A stretch of DNA of 64,000 nucleotides from G965267185 sp965267185 (GCA_965267185.1 OZ253937.1:2542001-2606000); one strand, 5' to 3'. Shown: positions 32,716-42,435, counted from the stretch's first letter. Notes: generated by a model from the letters alone, not told the origin. Made by a program: numbers and translations.

Positions 32716-33963
32716 ATGTCAGCCGAAAACGACACTAAGACGGCGGGAGCAGCGGCGTCTGAAGACCCGCCGCTGTTTAAGCCGCGCCCTGAAGGATGGG
32801 CGTTACGTTATCCGACAATCGAGGATCTACGAAAACGTGCACGACGCCGCGTGCCACGGTTTGCCTTCGACTATGTGGACGGCGCCGCCGGTGCCGGCGA
32901 AACCTGCATGGCGCGCAACGCCGCAGCCCTCGACGCGGTAGAGCTAGTGCCTCGCTACGGCGTGGAGAACTTCAAGGCGGATACCGAGGTCGAGCTATTC
33001 GGACAGCGTTATGCCGCGCCGGTCGCCATCGCGCCCATGGGGCTACCCGGCCTAGTCTGGCCGGGTGGCGAAGAAGCTTTCGCGCGCGCTGCCCAGGCGG
33101 CTCGTATTCCCTTCACGCTTGGCAGCGCGGCGAGCGCGACCATCGAACGGGTGGCCGAACTGGCACCCGATTATACCTGGTTCCAGCTTTACCGGATGCC
33201 GCGCAACGACCTTGCTCTCAATTTCGATCTGGTGCGCCGCGCGAAGGCTGTTGGTGTACGCGTACTAATCTTGACGCTGGATGTCCCGGCACGTACGAAA
33301 CGCCCACGGGAGCTGCGAAACCGGCTTATAATACCGTACACGGTGAGCGTACGGACGTTTTTTGACGTGCTGCCGCATCCAGCTTGGCTTGTGGCGCTGC
33401 AACGCCACGGTCAGACGGCTTTCGCCAACTACCAAGCCTATGTCGGTGAATCTGCCCCGAACCGAGAAGTCGTCAAATTCGTCCGCCAGGAGTCCGGCGG
33501 CACGTTCACGTGGGACGAAGTCGCCCGGTTTCGCGAGGCGTGGCAAGGGCCGCTCGTGGTCAAAGGCATTCTGCACCCGCAAGACGCCGAAAGGGCCGTC
33601 GAGTTGGGAGTCGATGGCGTCGTCGTCTCCAATCATGGCGGCCGCCAGTTGGAGAGTGCGCCGGCATCGGTCGATGTGCTCCCCGCCATCGTCCGGGCCG
33701 CTGGAGACCGCGCCACGGTGCTATTCGACAGCGGCATCCGCAGCGGTGAGGATGTCGTGCGCGCCCTAGCCTTGGGCGCAAAATCCACATTATCGGGCCG
33801 CGCCTTCATGTATGGCCTAGCTGCCTTGGGGGCCCAAGGTCCCGGGCATGTGGCTAGCTTCTTTTTCGAGGAAATCGCCGAGGCGATGCGTCAAGTGGGG
33901 GCACGTACGTGTGACGAAACCAGAGATCTCGTCGTCCGCCATCCGGGTGCCCTTTCCTTTTGA
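32716..33963 (+). CDS. FMN-dependent alpha-hydroxyacid dehydrogenase (LldD-like)
   Basis: A 415-residue TIM-barrel flavoenzyme of the lactate/glycolate/mandelate family. It shows F-D-Y-V-D-G-A-A-G near the N-terminus, A-P-V-A-I-A-P-M-G, F-Q-L-Y (Tyr contact), T-L-D-V-P, catalytic Lys in L-V-V-K-G-I, the active-site H-G-G-R in V-V-S-N-H-G-G-R-Q (His-Arg pair) and D-S-G-I-R-S-G-E-D for the FMN phosphate. It oxidises an L-2-hydroxy acid to the 2-keto acid. A 30-residue hydrophilic N-terminal extension precedes the barrel. GGGGGGAG is immediately before the ATG. Single gene, so lactate cannot be distinguished from glycolate or other hydroxyacids. Confidence 0.9.
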   Translation: MSAENDTKTAGAAASEDPPLFKPRPEGWALRYPTIEDLRKRARRRVPRFAFDYVDGAAGAGETCMARNAAALDAVELVPRYGVENFKADTEVELFGQRYAAPVAIAPMGLPGLVWPGGEEAFARAAQAARIPFTLGSAASATIERVAELAPDYTWFQLYRMPRNDLALNFDLVRRAKAVGVRVLILTLDVPARTKRPRELRNRLIIPYTVSVRTFFDVLPHPAWLVALQRHGQTAFANYQAYVGESAPNREVVKFVRQESGGTFTWDEVARFREAWQGPLVVKGILHPQDAERAVELGVDGVVVSNHGGRQLESAPASVDVLPAIVRAAGDRATVLFDSGIRSGEDVVRALALGAKSTLSGRAFMYGLAALGAQGPGHVASFFFEEIAEAMRQVGARTCDETRDLVVRHPGALSF

Positions 33964-34054
33964 GGTGTGGTTGTATGCGAAAAACCCTTATAAACCGCCA
34001 AAGAAACCGCTAAGCCTTTGTTAATGCAAGAAACTCATAATATTCCGTCCACAC

Positions 34055-35974
34055 GTGCGAGCGCATTTTGGGCGATATATGAGCATCTTGCACATACCAG
34101 CGGCCACCAATGACGGTGGCAGCGCAACAAACCGACGTCTAACCGCGTGGGCGAAGCTGCTTGGCCGAAGCGCGGCTGAACGGTCGCGCGGATTCAGGCT
34201 GCAGGTCATCCTATTTGTCGCCTTGATCTTTCTCTCCGCGGTACCGGTGTTTCTGCTCGCAACCTGGGTTCAAACAAACGCCCTGCAAAAAGAAATCGAC
34301 TCCGTCGCCGAGAAACATCTGCTCATTGCAAAAAATCTTAGCGATGCACTTGAACGCTATGTCACCGACGTTGAGCGCGCGCTTTTCGTCGCGGCGACGC
34401 AGGTCGGGGCCGACCATGTAAGGATCGACGTCGACCGATATCTGAAATCGTTCGATTTCAACTATGTAACCGTGCTCGACCGAGACAACAAGATCGTCGG
34501 GTACCATTTATCCCCGGTATCGAGCATCGAGGGCGAGCCTCTGCCGCCGGAGACACGCGACTATTTGCGGTCGGCCGCCCCGACCGAACCCGGCGAGATT
34601 ACTTTCAGTAACCTCAAGCGTGAGAACGATAAAGGCGTCTTCTATGTCGTGATGGCCCTGAACGACGGCCAACTGATGGTCGGTGCTCTCGATCCCGCCT
34701 TCATCCGCATGATTCAGCGCTCGATCGCCTTCGGCGAACGCGGTCATTCGATGATCGTCGATGCCGTAGGAACGGTCGTGGCGCACCCTAACGCACAGTG
34801 GGAAGCTATCTCGAAAGATGCCTCCAAGCTCTCCGTCGTCCAGAAGATGATGCGGGGAGAAACCGGAGTAGCCACCTTCTACTCGCCGCCCATGCAGGCC
34901 GACATGATCGCCGGCCACACAGCCGTTCCCGGCGTGGGTTGGGGTGTCATGGTGCCGCAGCCGATGAGCGAGTTGGAAGATCGCGCACGCGACGTGCGTG
35001 ACGCTGCCGCCATCGTATCGGGCTTGGGTATCGTCGTCGCCGCGATTATCGCTTTGCTGTTGTCGCGCTACATGGCAGCGCCGATTGTGGCGATCGCCCG
35101 CGCAACCGGCGCCGTCGCGTCGGGCGGTCTCGACACGCGCGTCGACGCCCTGCCATGGGGCAGTCCACGTGAAATTCGTATTCTTGCCGACGGATTCAAC
35201 GACATGGTCAGCGAGCTACGCGAGCGCGAAATCGGCCTTCGATCGGCCAAAGAACAGGCGGAGGCGGCCAACCGCAGTAAAACCGAGTTCCTTGCCAACG
35301 TGAGCCACGAACTACGCACACCGCTTAACGCGGTTATCGGCTACTCCGGAATCATGCGCGACGAGATTCATGGCCCGGTCGGCGCACCCGAATACGCTGA
35401 CTATCTTCGTGACATTCATGAATCGGGGAACCATTTGCTCGAAGTCATCAACGACATTCTCGACGTGTCGAAGATCGAGACCGGCAAACTTGTGCTCTCA
35501 GAAACGGAAGTCGACGTCGCCGTCCTTGTAGACAAGTGCCAGCGCATCACCGAGGGCCGGGCGAAGGAAGGCAAGGTCGAGGTTAACCTAGTCCACGGCA
35601 CGGTTCTGCCACCCCTGTTCGCCGACGAACGGCTCCTGAAGCAAATCGTTCTGAACCTCCTCTCGAATGCGATCAAATTCACGCCCGAAGGCGGTTCCGT
35701 CACACTAGACGTCGCCGTAGAACCTACCGGCGGTTACATATTCCGAGTTAGCGACACGGGCATCGGTATTTCCGGGGAACAGCTCGAGACCGTGATGCAG
35801 CCGTTCACTCAGATCGATGCAGGATACGACCGCAAGTATCCGGGAACGGGACTCGGCTTGGCCCTCGTGAAGTCGATGACCGAAATGCACGGCGGCGACG
35901 TCTCCATCGAAAGTACTTTGAACATCGGCACGACCGTGTCGGTCGCCTTCCCGCCGCACCGCACACGCAACTAG
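34055..35974 (+). CDS. Membrane sensor histidine kinase with Cache-type sensor
   Basis: About 639 residues. A cytoplasmic N-tail precedes a membrane helix at about 46-72. A periplasmic double-Cache-like domain spans about 75-310, and a second helix about 312-338. Next come a HAMP domain and a HisKA domain with phosphoacceptor His418 in N-V-S-H-E-L-R-T-P-L-N. The HATPase domain has N-L-L-S-N-A-I-K-F (N box), D-T-G-I-G-I (G1) and G-T-G-L-G-L-A-L (G2). The frame starts with GTG at 34055. An ATG at 34079 (M-S-I-L-H) is equally possible and neither has a clear ribosome site. No response regulator adjoins, so it is an orphan kinase. Cache domains usually sense small organic acids or amino acids. 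Confidence 0.88.
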   Translation: MRAHFGRYMSILHIPAATNDGGSATNRRLTAWAKLLGRSAAERSRGFRLQVILFVALIFLSAVPVFLLATWVQTNALQKEIDSVAEKHLLIAKNLSDALERYVTDVERALFVAATQVGADHVRIDVDRYLKSFDFNYVTVLDRDNKIVGYHLSPVSSIEGEPLPPETRDYLRSAAPTEPGEITFSNLKRENDKGVFYVVMALNDGQLMVGALDPAFIRMIQRSIAFGERGHSMIVDAVGTVVAHPNAQWEAISKDASKLSVVQKMMRGETGVATFYSPPMQADMIAGHTAVPGVGWGVMVPQPMSELEDRARDVRDAAAIVSGLGIVVAAIIALLLSRYMAAPIVAIARATGAVASGGLDTRVDALPWGSPREIRILADGFNDMVSELREREIGLRSAKEQAEAANRSKTEFLANVSHELRTPLNAVIGYSGIMRDEIHGPVGAPEYADYLRDIHESGNHLLEVINDILDVSKIETGKLVLSETEVDVAVLVDKCQRITEGRAKEGKVEVNLVHGTVLPPLFADERLLKQIVLNLLSNAIKFTPEGGSVTLDVAVEPTGGYIFRVSDTGIGISGEQLETVMQPFTQIDAGYDRKYPGTGLGLALVKSMTEMHGGDVSIESTLNIGTTVSVAFPPHRTRN

Positions 35975-35992
35975 CCCCAACCAGCATACGAG

Positions 35993-37381
35993 CTAAACCG
36001 GCGAGCCCCCGCGGGCTTTGAGATTGGCCAAGAACTCCCGGCGGGTCTTCGGACCGTGGGTAAGAAAATGGGGATTAGGGTTCTCCCGGTAGGCCGCACG
36101 GCGTTCCTCGACTGCGTCGCGGCGAGCCCGCTCGATAACCTCGCCCACTTCGATGCTGTAGGGTTTGGCAGCGTTGAGGCCAAAAATTTGCGCGCGAAGC
36201 TTCGGCGTCATTGCCGTATATCCGAACCTCTCCTGAAACTCCTTGGAAATCTGGAACGTGCGGAAAGCCTGGATCTGGTCTTGCGGAGAACCGAACCAAA
36301 TACTGTCGGAACCGTAGAGCACGTTGTTCTCGCCGATATGTTTAACCAGCTTGCCGATGATATGAGCCGCGGTGTCCGGGTCGCGAAGCGATTGCCGCCA
36401 GGTGCTGCCGAGCTCGGCATAGACATTACTGTTGGGCGCAACGCCATTTTCCTCAACCGAGCGAATAAGCTCATCGACGCCCTCGCCCCGGCCCGGATTG
36501 TAAGGGCCTTCCGGTTGCCCGGCGATAAAACCCGAATGGTAGATGAGAAAATTCACGTCGGGAAACATCTTGGCCACGATGCCGACATCGCTACAAAGGC
36601 TGTGTTGATAGGAGCGGCGGCCAAAGGGCAGACCCTTATGGATGCATATATTCTTGACGCCCAGCGCGCGCGCCTTCTCGATCAGGCGGAGTCCCGGGTC
36701 TTCATGCAGAAAGAATCCGCGCCCATCCGGTCCCCACTGGGTGTAGCACTTCCACGCCGAAACGCCCCAAACCTCGGCCAATTCGTCCATTCCCTCCAGG
36801 TCGCCGTCCTGGTTGGGGTTGGCGCGCCCATGGAGCAACAACCGATGCGTTCCCTCCATCTCATCGACGATCCGCCGTGTGGCATCGGCCTCTTGAATGG
36901 TCAAAAGCTCGCGCTCGCGGCGCGATGGAATGAACGACAACACCATCATGTCGGTATCGGAATCGAGAAAAATATCCTTGATGAATTTCTCGGAGCCCCC
37001 GAGCCCCGTTCGGCCTAGGCCGTTCTCTCCGACGAAGTGCCCCTGAACGTCGAATACGAACTCGCGGCCCTCCAACTGGCTCATCGCCGCGTCGGGATCC
37101 ACCGCGGCGGTTTGGTCGAGCTCAAAGAAGCCCCCTGTCCGGCCCGCAGCGGCATTAGCGGCGTTGAACGCCAATAGGGTGCTCGCCGCCCCGCAGGCGG
37201 ATACCATGAAGCTGCGGCGCCCTACCCCGCGCCGTTTCGCATTCTCGCTCGCCCACTCCTGGGCGAGACGGTTGGCCTGCCGGTTGGTCGAATCGAGCGG
37301 AATGGGGACGAATTCGCCGTTCGATGTGGAGTCCAGCTTGATCGGCAGGCGCTTACCTTCGGGATCGAAGTTCTGCGGCAT
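35993..37381 (-). CDS. Tat-exported amidohydrolase-2 family protein
   Basis: A 462-residue metal-dependent hydrolase (amidohydrolase-2, TIM-barrel). A hydrophilic prefix of about 50 residues precedes a twin-arginine motif G-R-R-S-F-M-V (Arg55-Arg56), a hydrophobic stretch and an A-N-A-A-A cleavage region near 75-79, so export by Tat is predicted despite the long n-region. Barrel elements are D-V-Q-G-H-F-V (only one His where H-x-H is usual), I-C-I-H-K-G, I-Y-H-S-G-F and L-Y-G-S-D-S-I-W (metal Asp). The family includes decarboxylases and lactonases. The ATG at 37381 could be too early, but the twin arginines are in frame either way. Divergent from the ABC exporter genes. Confidence 0.83.
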   Translation of the reverse strand: MPQNFDPEGKRLPIKLDSTSNGEFVPIPLDSTNRQANRLAQEWASENAKRRGVGRRSFMVSACGAASTLLAFNAANAAAGRTGGFFELDQTAAVDPDAAMSQLEGREFVFDVQGHFVGENGLGRTGLGGSEKFIKDIFLDSDTDMMVLSFIPSRRERELLTIQEADATRRIVDEMEGTHRLLLHGRANPNQDGDLEGMDELAEVWGVSAWKCYTQWGPDGRGFFLHEDPGLRLIEKARALGVKNICIHKGLPFGRRSYQHSLCSDVGIVAKMFPDVNFLIYHSGFIAGQPEGPYNPGRGEGVDELIRSVEENGVAPNSNVYAELGSTWRQSLRDPDTAAHIIGKLVKHIGENNVLYGSDSIWFGSPQDQIQAFRTFQISKEFQERFGYTAMTPKLRAQIFGLNAAKPYSIEVGEVIERARRDAVEERRAAYRENPNPHFLTHGPKTRREFLANLKARGGSPV

Positions 37382-37678
37382 TTCACGGCTCCCAAACGGA
37401 TGCGAAAGGTATTAGAGACCCAGCCGGGGCGCGTTGCCAAATCACTGGTCCGCGACTCGCATCACGCGGCAATATCGGCGCGCTCAATCATTAATAAGAT
37501 TCGCTGGGAAAAAGGCAAAAAAGAGACTAAATCACTTCCGCTGGCGACAACCCCGCACTGATGTAAAAACGGCAGGCACGATACCGCTGCCGCCGACGCA
37601 AGCGCATCGCGCAACAAGCAAATCAGACGCGGCACCGCGCCAGCAGCGCCACGTACTCGTTCGAAACTGGACCAACCG
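37382..37678. other. 297-base divergent intergenic region
   Basis: This gap separates the Tat amidohydrolase from the ABC exporter operon. It contains A-rich runs (around 37506-37525) and an AT-rich segment near 37485-37500 that could hold promoters for both directions, but I see no convincing promoter pair, palindrome or small gene. Confidence 0.4.
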
Positions 37679-39526
37679 TTGACGACTTCGTCTGCCAATA
37701 TCGACCGCCGTTTGGGTAACGATGCCCAGATTCTATGGCGGATCACCCGGCTTTGCCTGCGCCACCGGGGACGTATCGTCCTCGCGGTGGGCGCTACTCT
37801 TGTCGCGGCCTTGTTTCAGCTCGCTGTGCCGCAGCTGCTAGGTGATGCGGTCGATCAGGCACTGGCATTGCTCGACACCGCAGACGGCTCGGCCGCGTCG
37901 GCCCGCGCCGCACTATTCCAAACTGCGCTCTTGCTTCTTGGCGTCTCGGTGCTTCGCGGCGTGTTTACGCTCATCCACAACTATCATGGCGAAGCGATCG
38001 GCCACCTGATGGCCTACGGACTGAGGCTCGCCTTCTACGACAAGCTGCAGAAGCTGAGTTTCTCCTTTCACGACCAGGTGCACACCGGCGAGTTGATCAC
38101 GCGCGGCATGCTCGACCTTGAGGGCGTACGTATGTTCGTGAGCACCGGGCTTTTGCGCCTGGTCCTGTTGAGCGTCCTTATTGGCGTCGGCGCCTACCTG
38201 CTTCTCTCAGCCGACTTGTTGCTCGGAGCGCTGAGCTTGAGTTTCGTCCCCTTCGTCGCCTGGCGTTCCAGCGTGGCGCGGCTCAAGCTGCGCGCCCTCT
38301 GGCTGGCCTTACAAGAACGTATGGGGGTCATCGGCCGGATCATGGACGAAAACCTCACCGGCATTCGCGTGGTGCGGGCTTTCGGTGCCGAGGACTACGA
38401 ACTCGCGAAATACGGTGCCGCCGCGGATACGGCGATGGCATTGGCCGATGAGCGAATAAAGACCCGCGTGGGGTCGACCTCGGTGATGACATTCGCCTAC
38501 TTCGTCGCCATGGGGCTGGTGCTTTGGGTCGGTGGGCTACAGGTCCTCGACGGCAAACTGACCGTCGGCGATCTCACAGAATTCCTCGCTTTCATGACGA
38601 TCCTGCAACTACCAGTCCGTCAACTCGGACTGCTGGTGAACTCGTTTGCCCGGGCTTCAACCACCGGTGCACGCCTTTTTGCCGTGCTCGACCTCGAGCC
38701 GACAATCGCCGACCGTTCGGATGCGAAGCCGCTGGAAATCACCGACTCTCACGTCGTCTACGACAATGTGTCGTTCGGCTATGGGGGTGACGACGCGCCG
38801 CCGGCACTGCATGGCGTCTCCTTCGAGATCAAGCGCGGTAAAACATTGGGGATCGTGGGACCGCCGGGCAGTGGCAAATCGACCATCGCCCATTTGCTAA
38901 CGCGGTTTTACGACGTCTCCGATGGCCGCATCACATTGGATGGGCAAGACATACGTGATGTGACGCTGGAGTCACTGCGCCGCCAGGTTCTGGCCGTGCC
39001 TCAGGACCCCTTCCTGTTCACAACCTCTTTGGAGAACAATATCGCGTATGGCGACCCGTGGGCGGAGGACGAGTCGATCACCAACGCGGCGTCGCTGGCG
39101 CAGATCGACACCTTTATCGGCAGCTTGCCGGAAGGCTACCGCACGCTGGTCGGCGAGCGCGGGGTGTCGCTTTCGGGCGGCCAGAAACAACGCATCGCCA
39201 TCGCGCGCACGGCGATGCTCGAACCGGCAGTGCTGATCCTCGACGACTCGACCGCGGCGATCGACGCCGCCACCGAGCAACAGATCCGCGAACTCCTCAA
39301 AACACCGATGCAATCGTGCGCGACAATTCTAATCTCGCACCGCTTGGGAACGCTGCAGCACGCCGACGAGATCATATTCCTCGAAGGCGGCCGCATCGTC
39401 GAGCGCGGCACCCATGAGAGCCTTATTGCCCAGGGCGGGCGCTATGCCGAGCTTCATCAGCTGCAAAACCGGTTCGCTGGTGAAGCCGACGGCGAGATGG
39501 CCAACGTCCAGGGGGCAGCAGAATGA
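37679..39526 (+). CDS. ABC exporter half-transporter with degenerate catalytic site
   Basis: A 615-residue fused permease-ATPase: six membrane helices, then a nucleotide-binding domain. Walker A is G-P-P-G-S-G-K-S (394-401), the signature L-S-G-G-Q is at 498-502, Walker B is L-I-L-D-D with Asp523 where the catalytic Glu normally is, and the switch His is in I-S-H-R-L. The Asp replacement marks the degenerate ATP site of heterodimeric exporters (LmrC or TM287 type). The following gene, overlapping by ATGA, encodes the partner with the complementary residues. The start is a TTG at 37679 with no strong ribosome site. Likely exports a lipid, drug or peptide. The substrate is unknown. Confidence 0.9.
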   Translation: MTTSSANIDRRLGNDAQILWRITRLCLRHRGRIVLAVGATLVAALFQLAVPQLLGDAVDQALALLDTADGSAASARAALFQTALLLLGVSVLRGVFTLIHNYHGEAIGHLMAYGLRLAFYDKLQKLSFSFHDQVHTGELITRGMLDLEGVRMFVSTGLLRLVLLSVLIGVGAYLLLSADLLLGALSLSFVPFVAWRSSVARLKLRALWLALQERMGVIGRIMDENLTGIRVVRAFGAEDYELAKYGAAADTAMALADERIKTRVGSTSVMTFAYFVAMGLVLWVGGLQVLDGKLTVGDLTEFLAFMTILQLPVRQLGLLVNSFARASTTGARLFAVLDLEPTIADRSDAKPLEITDSHVVYDNVSFGYGGDDAPPALHGVSFEIKRGKTLGIVGPPGSGKSTIAHLLTRFYDVSDGRITLDGQDIRDVTLESLRRQVLAVPQDPFLFTTSLENNIAYGDPWAEDESITNAASLAQIDTFIGSLPEGYRTLVGERGVSLSGGQKQRIAIARTAMLEPAVLILDDSTAAIDAATEQQIRELLKTPMQSCATILISHRLGTLQHADEIIFLEGGRIVERGTHESLIAQGGRYAELHQLQNRFAGEADGEMANVQGAAE

Positions 39527-41382
39527 CTGCGGTCACAGAGACACCGGAGACCAGTTCGGACCGGGGCCGTCCGCCGCGCGCCTATGTCGGATCGCAGATC
39601 AGCCAAGACGAAGAAATTTTCGGCGCGCTGTTCGACGGCGGCGTGGTGCGGCGGTTCCTGACCTACGTGCGCCCCTACCGCAACCGGGTTTGGCTGGCGA
39701 TTGCGTCGGTGCTGATCGTTACCGGCGCCCAGTTGGCGATACCGCTGATCATCGGCTCCGGCGTCGGCAGTATCGAACGTGGCAACATAGACGGGCTAAT
39801 GCTAGCGGTCGCGCTGTTCACGGCCGCAATTGCCGTTAACTACGGATTTGGCTGGCTGCAGGATCGCCTGATCGGCCTCACCGGTGAGCACGTTATCTTC
39901 GATCTGCGGCAGGCCATGTTCGCCCATCTCCAAAACGTCTCATTGTCGTTTATGGACAAGACCGAGACCGGGCGCATGATGTCGCGCCTGACCGGCGACG
40001 TGAATTCGCTGCAAGAGTTTCTGGAAAACTCGATTACCGCGATCGGCGATCTGGTGCTGCTGTTCGGCATCGTCATCATCATGCTGAGTCGCGATTTCGA
40101 GCTTGGCATCATCACTCTGTCGGTAGTACCCACCTTGTTTGTCGTTCGCATCGTCTGGCTACCCCGCGCGCGGCAGGCGTTCCGGCGCGCCCGCGAGACG
40201 AATTCCAGCGCCAACGGCGCTCTGGCAGAAGGAATCCGCGCGGTCCGCACCGTCCAAGGCATGCGGCGCGAAGCGGTCAACTTCGACCTCTATGATGAAA
40301 AAGCCCACGACAATCTCCGCGCCCATCTGAAATCAGCACAGATGGCGCAGATCATGGTGCCGATCGTTGACACGCTGACCGGCGCCGCAATGGGAATCGT
40401 GATCGTGCTCGGCGGTATGCAGGTGCTCGACGGCGCGCTCGACATCGATGTGATGGTCGCTTTCCTGCTTTATGTTCAACGCTTCTTCGACCCGATCCGT
40501 TCGCTCACCATCCAATACAGCGTCATGCAGCGCGCCATGGCATCGGGCAAACGGATATTCGAAGTTCTCGACGTGCCGCTGGCGATTGCCGATACGCCCG
40601 ACGCTTTGAACCCCACCTCCATCGAGGGCTCCGTCGAGTTTCGCGATGTTACGTTCAGCTACGTCGCCGGCCAACCGGTATTGAAGAATGTGAGCTTCAC
40701 TGTGTCGCCTGGCGAGACCGTCGCCTTGGTCGGCCCCACCGGCTCGGGCAAGACCAGCATCACATCGCTGCTCCACCGGTTCTACGAAGTGAACGAGGGC
40801 GCTGTGCTGATCGACGGCCACGATGTGCGCGACTACGCCAAGGCAGCACTGGGCCGGCACATCGCGATGGTGCTGCAGGACCCATTCCTGTTCACCGGAA
40901 GTATCTTCGAAAACATCCGCTACCGGACGACCGACGCGACGCGACGCGATGTCGAACAAGCCGCGCGAGTGGTCGGCGCGCATGAGTTCATCAGCCAGCT
41001 CGCCGACGGCTACGACACGATACTCGAAGAGCAGGGCCGCAACTTGTCGCTCGGCCAGCGCCAATTGCTGAGTTTCGCCCGGGCATTGGTTGCTGACGCC
41101 AAGATTTTGGTGCTCGACGAGGCCACCGCCAACATCGACAGCCACACCGAGCGGCAAATCCAGGAAGCGTTGAAACGGCTGTTGGAGGGCCGCACCGGGA
41201 TCGTCATCGCCCACCGGCTAGCGACCGTGCGCGGCGCCGACCGTATCATCGTGTTACAGGACGGCCGCGTGGTCGAAACCGGGCCCCACGCCCAACTCGT
41301 CGCTGACGGGGGGCTTTACGCCAAACTCTATTCGCTTAATTACGCCTCGTTCGACGACGTGCCCGACGATCAATTTAAGTGA
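39523..41382 (+). CDS. ABC exporter half-transporter, catalytic partner
   Basis: A 619-residue permease-ATPase. A 50-residue N-terminal extension precedes six membrane helices. The nucleotide-binding domain has Walker A G-P-T-G-S-G-K-T, the altered signature L-S-L-G-Q (508-512), Walker B L-V-L-D-E with the catalytic Glu533, and switch His in I-A-H-R-L. In the dimer, its degenerate signature would face the first subunit's Asp-containing Walker B (inactive site), and its own Glu533 would face the first subunit's L-S-G-G-Q (active site). This complementary pattern is strong evidence for an obligate heterodimer. Translationally coupled to the upstream gene through ATGA at 39523. Confidence 0.92.
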   Translation: MTAVTETPETSSDRGRPPRAYVGSQISQDEEIFGALFDGGVVRRFLTYVRPYRNRVWLAIASVLIVTGAQLAIPLIIGSGVGSIERGNIDGLMLAVALFTAAIAVNYGFGWLQDRLIGLTGEHVIFDLRQAMFAHLQNVSLSFMDKTETGRMMSRLTGDVNSLQEFLENSITAIGDLVLLFGIVIIMLSRDFELGIITLSVVPTLFVVRIVWLPRARQAFRRARETNSSANGALAEGIRAVRTVQGMRREAVNFDLYDEKAHDNLRAHLKSAQMAQIMVPIVDTLTGAAMGIVIVLGGMQVLDGALDIDVMVAFLLYVQRFFDPIRSLTIQYSVMQRAMASGKRIFEVLDVPLAIADTPDALNPTSIEGSVEFRDVTFSYVAGQPVLKNVSFTVSPGETVALVGPTGSGKTSITSLLHRFYEVNEGAVLIDGHDVRDYAKAALGRHIAMVLQDPFLFTGSIFENIRYRTTDATRRDVEQAARVVGAHEFISQLADGYDTILEEQGRNLSLGQRQLLSFARALVADAKILVLDEATANIDSHTERQIQEALKRLLEGRTGIVIAHRLATVRGADRIIVLQDGRVVETGPHAQLVADGGLYAKLYSLNYASFDDVPDDQFK

Positions 41383-41424
41383 TAGTATCTCGGCTATCCG
41401 CTTCAGCCGAACGCGAGGCCCAGA

Positions 41425-42423
41425 ATGCAAGACCGGGTCCCCATCATCGACATCGGTCCCTTTCTCCACGGCGGTGACGCCGAGCGCACAGAGGCCGTCG
41501 ACCAAGTCCGCGCAGCATGCGAGGGCATCGGCTTTTTCACTATCGTGGGACACGGGGTCGATCCCGATTTGATCGCGGCGTTGCGCGATACCGCGCGCGC
41601 GTTTTTCGCCCTACCCGACGCCACCAAGGAGCAGGTCCGCCCGCCGATCGGAGGTGTGCCGCGCGGCTACCGTGCCATTGGCGATGAAGGCTTGGCCTAT
41701 GGTACGGGTGAAGAGACACCGCCGGATCTCAAGGCGGTTTTCCATTTGGGCCCGCCCGATTTCCCCGCCGACGACTACCACACCAGCGAGGCGGCCTCGG
41801 CCCATTTCATCGAGAACGTTTATCCGGAAGAACCGCCGCAGTTCCGCAGCGTGGCAACCCGCTACTACCGCACGGTCGAAGATCTGTGCCGGCGCATCGA
41901 AGAGATGTTTGCACTGGCGCTCGATCTGCCGGGCGATTTCTTTCGGCCGTATACCGACAAACAAATCGGCGCTTTGCGCATCATTCACTACCCACCAACC
42001 GAAACGGCACCTCTGCCGGGCCAGCTGCGGGCAGGCTCGCACACCGATTACGGCACCTTCACCGTGTTGTTGAGCGAGAACCGGCCGGGCGGATTACAAG
42101 TGAAAACCCGCGCGGGCGATTGGATCGACGTATCGACACCGGAAGACTCATTCGTCATCAATATCGGCGATCTGATGATGCGCTGGACCAACGACCGCTT
42201 CGTTTCCAACCCCCATCGGGTCGCGGTTCCGCCGGAGGACGCCGATAGTGAAAGCGACCGGCTGTCTGTGGTGTTTTTCCACCACCCCAATTACGACGCC
42301 GAGATCGCCTGCTTGCCGACCTGCGCAAGCGACGACAATCCGCCTAAGTACCCGCCGGTCTTTTCCGGGCCCTATCGCGTCGAGAAATACACGTCGACAC
42401 GGCTCGAACCGGCAGCGCAATAG
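41425..42423 (+). CDS. 2-oxoglutarate/Fe(II)-dependent oxygenase (isopenicillin N synthase-like)
   Basis: A 332-residue member of the plant-type 2OG oxygenase family. The N-terminal DIOX_N part has P-I-I-D-I-G-P-F and G-F-F-T-I-V-G-H-G-V. The iron ligands are His206 and Asp208 in S-H-T-D-Y-G and His264 in N-P-H-R-V. The cosubstrate-binding R-x-S is Arg279-Leu-Ser281. All catalytic residues are present, so it should hydroxylate or otherwise oxidise a small molecule. It follows the ABC exporter by 42 bases and precedes an esterase by 12 bases on the same strand, so the four genes may form an export and modification or detoxification operon. Substrate unknown. Confidence 0.9.
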   Translation: MQDRVPIIDIGPFLHGGDAERTEAVDQVRAACEGIGFFTIVGHGVDPDLIAALRDTARAFFALPDATKEQVRPPIGGVPRGYRAIGDEGLAYGTGEETPPDLKAVFHLGPPDFPADDYHTSEAASAHFIENVYPEEPPQFRSVATRYYRTVEDLCRRIEEMFALALDLPGDFFRPYTDKQIGALRIIHYPPTETAPLPGQLRAGSHTDYGTFTVLLSENRPGGLQVKTRAGDWIDVSTPEDSFVINIGDLMMRWTNDRFVSNPHRVAVPPEDADSESDRLSVVFFHHPNYDAEIACLPTCASDDNPPKYPPVFSGPYRVEKYTSTRLEPAAQ

Positions 42424-42435
42424 CGAGAGTGTAGC

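Noticed and set aside
40333..41214. A 293-codon minus-strand frame opposite the second ABC subunit
   Set aside because: Entirely within the nucleotide-binding-domain coding sequence and without recognisable domains.
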